NCBI GenBank assembly: GCA_015661935.1
Contig: DQVD01000308.1
Coordinates: forward strand, 1 to 5,899
DNA from: Desulfocapsa sulfexigens
GTDB taxonomy: Bacteria; Desulfobacterota; Desulfobulbia; Desulfobulbales; Desulfocapsaceae
DNA: 5,899 nucleotides
Reading direction: 5' to 3'
In this document: positions 4,896 through 5,899 of the stretch, piece by piece
Numbering within the stretch: position 1 is the first letter of the stretch
How the letters are laid out: the number at the start of each line of letters is the position of its first letter
The notes under the pieces: generated by a model
Seen by the model: only the letters and a program-made list of their open reading frames with translations
Told to the model about the DNA's origin: nothing
Databases searched by the model: none
Program-made: the position numbers and the translations under genes

Positions 4896-5899
4896 CTATC
4901 TCCTCCCCCGTCTCCGGGATCGGGAGGGAATATCAGTAAAAGTTCTATACGCCGCCGGGCGATAATTAACCAGGGAACAAACGATTCGATTTGCCTGTTC
5001 CCGGCTAAATTGATACGTACAGGCATCATTGGTATAACTCATATAATTATGAATGGGATCAGCAGTTCCACAGGAAGCTGTCTGGACACAATTATAATGG
5101 ATCACGCCTTCAGCAGGAGTATCCACGATAAGATCTCCTCCTGTATAACTGTTCTCGCAGCTCCCTTTGGAAGGCCCAAAGGTATGATGCAATCCTAAAT
5201 AATGGCCCATTTCATGCACCAGTGTACGTCCCTGATTGTACGGATAGAAACTGTTATTACGACCACCCACTGCACTATACAGCAACACAATACCATCCCA
5301 CCACATCCCGGCTGATTCTTCCGGAAAATATGCATATCCCAGATACCCACTGGCACTGCTTGTATAAATATTAACGTACCTTGATGGATCCTTGTTCAGT
5401 GCAGGCTTATACGCAGTTTCATCATCACTATCAAACCATTCATCATTTTGAGTATATGTTATTCCTGCCAACTCAAACTGAACGTGGGTATTAAAGCCAA
5501 ATCGTCCCGGCGTTCCAGCCATTGCCGCATAATCCTCATTCAGGGCTTCTACCTGAGCATTGATAGTGGAACCACTAATATATCCAGTTCCATTGCTTTT
5601 ATATATTACATGAAACCAAACCGGCATAATATATGTTACGGAAATGGGCCAATATTCTTCCTGAATGGAAGTAAGAGCTAAGGTGCAGTGAGAAACTGAC
5701 TTTACGGTAGCAGAAGATACAGTATTGATTGGAGGGGATTTGGTACCGCAACGCATACCATTTTCCTTGAAAAAATCAGACTTTAAGTAACTGGCTGAAT
5801 CAGAGAAATGGATTCCACTTACTTTGATGGAACCATCTTTGGCAATATGAAAATCTTCGGCAGAAGCGAACACAGGTAAAAATGCGTAAACCCAAATAA
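4896..5899 (-). CDS. Secreted M43 (pappalysin/cytophagalysin-like) zinc metalloprotease, start outside window
   Basis: The minus-strand frame stays open to the window edge, so the gene is cut at its 5' end. A GTG at 5871-5873 is internal: the codons before it read IWVYAFLP, and with VFASA they form the hydrophobic end of a signal peptide with a likely cleavage after ASA, before EDFHIAKDG. The catalytic site is HEMGHYLGLHH (codons 5216 down to 5184), a full HExxHxxGxxH zinc motif. It is followed by GGDLIVDTPAE and the Met-turn HNYMSYTND (near 5034-5048), then CTYQFSREQANRIV...NYRP, as in family M43. Upstream, MPVWFHVIY and VEALNEDYA are also typical. Several Cys (in GSCEN, YNCVQTASCG, NDACTY and IVCSL) suggest disulfides. 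It probably cleaves extracellular proteins. The protein ends soon after the catalytic domain with an Arg-rich tail (SRSRRRGRR), and no sorting or PPC domain is present. Confidence 0.9.
   Translation of the reverse strand, partial: IWVYAFLPVFASAEDFHIAKDGSIKVSGIHFSDSASYLKSDFFKENGMRCGTKSPPINTVSSATVKSVSHCTLALTSIQEEYWPISVTYIMPVWFHVIYKSNGTGYISGSTINAQVEALNEDYAAMAGTPGRFGFNTHVQFELAGITYTQNDEWFDSDDETAYKPALNKDPSRYVNIYTSSASGYLGYAYFPEESAGMWWDGIVLLYSAVGGRNNSFYPYNQGRTLVHEMGHYLGLHHTFGPSKGSCENSYTGGDLIVDTPAEGVIHYNCVQTASCGTADPIHNYMSYTNDACTYQFSREQANRIVCSLVNYRPAAYRTFTDIPSRSRRRGRR

Noticed and set aside
4711..5198. Plus-strand open frames run across palindrome copy 2 and the 3' part of the metalloprotease gene.
   Set aside because: They overlap a clear M43 coding region on the opposite strand and resemble no known protein; they are shadow frames.

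Overview
The window reads as ordinary chromosomal DNA of a Gram-negative bacterium of moderate to low GC. The housekeeping proteins (a SlyD-like FKBP, a shikimate-kinase-like protein with a GGS motif, ArfB, PpnP, a DEDDy exonuclease and a secreted M43 metalloprotease) recall Desulfobacterota or related lineages. This is an impression from protein style and no taxonomic marker gene is present. There are seven protein genes, two of them cut by the window edges. I see no tRNA, rRNA, CRISPR array or transposase.

Layout: (1) 1-1612, plus strand: the 3' end of a probable radical SAM protein gene, then 22 bp later a complete HI0933/BaiN-type flavoprotein gene. (2) 1613-1832: an intergenic stretch almost filled by a 161-bp imperfect palindrome (copy 1). 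(3) 1833-2877, minus strand: a SlyD-like FKBP gene downstream of a shikimate-kinase-like gene. (4) 2914-3626, plus strand: arfB and ppnP, starting 36 bp from the divergent kinase start. (5) 3627-3849: two intrinsic terminators in tandem, the second ending about 10 nt before the next start codon. (6) 3850-4677, plus strand: a helix-hairpin-helix plus DEDDy exonuclease gene. (7) 4681-4841: copy 2 of the 161-bp palindrome. (8) 4896-5899, minus strand: a secreted M43 (pappalysin/cytophagalysin-like) metalloprotease gene whose start lies beyond the right edge.

The most notable signal is the pair of 161-bp palindromes. They have identical length, align without gaps at 148/161 positions (hand count) and lie in inverted orientation. 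Each sits between two convergent genes with an end touching or nearly touching a stop codon. Each has a 25-bp outer inverted repeat, an internal unpaired section, a 30-bp inner inverted repeat and a 23-nt apical section. They look like a non-coding dispersed element (a MITE-like or REP/ERIC-like extragenic palindrome) that may also act as a two-way transcript end. The inner-arm mismatches are mostly G·U wobbles when read on one strand, which hints at selection on an RNA fold.

The genes do not form one pathway. arfB (ribosome rescue) and ppnP (nucleoside phosphorolysis) are probably co-transcribed and end at a strong terminator. The kinase and FKBP genes probably share a transcript that ends in palindrome copy 1. 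The exonuclease and metalloprotease genes both run into copy 2.
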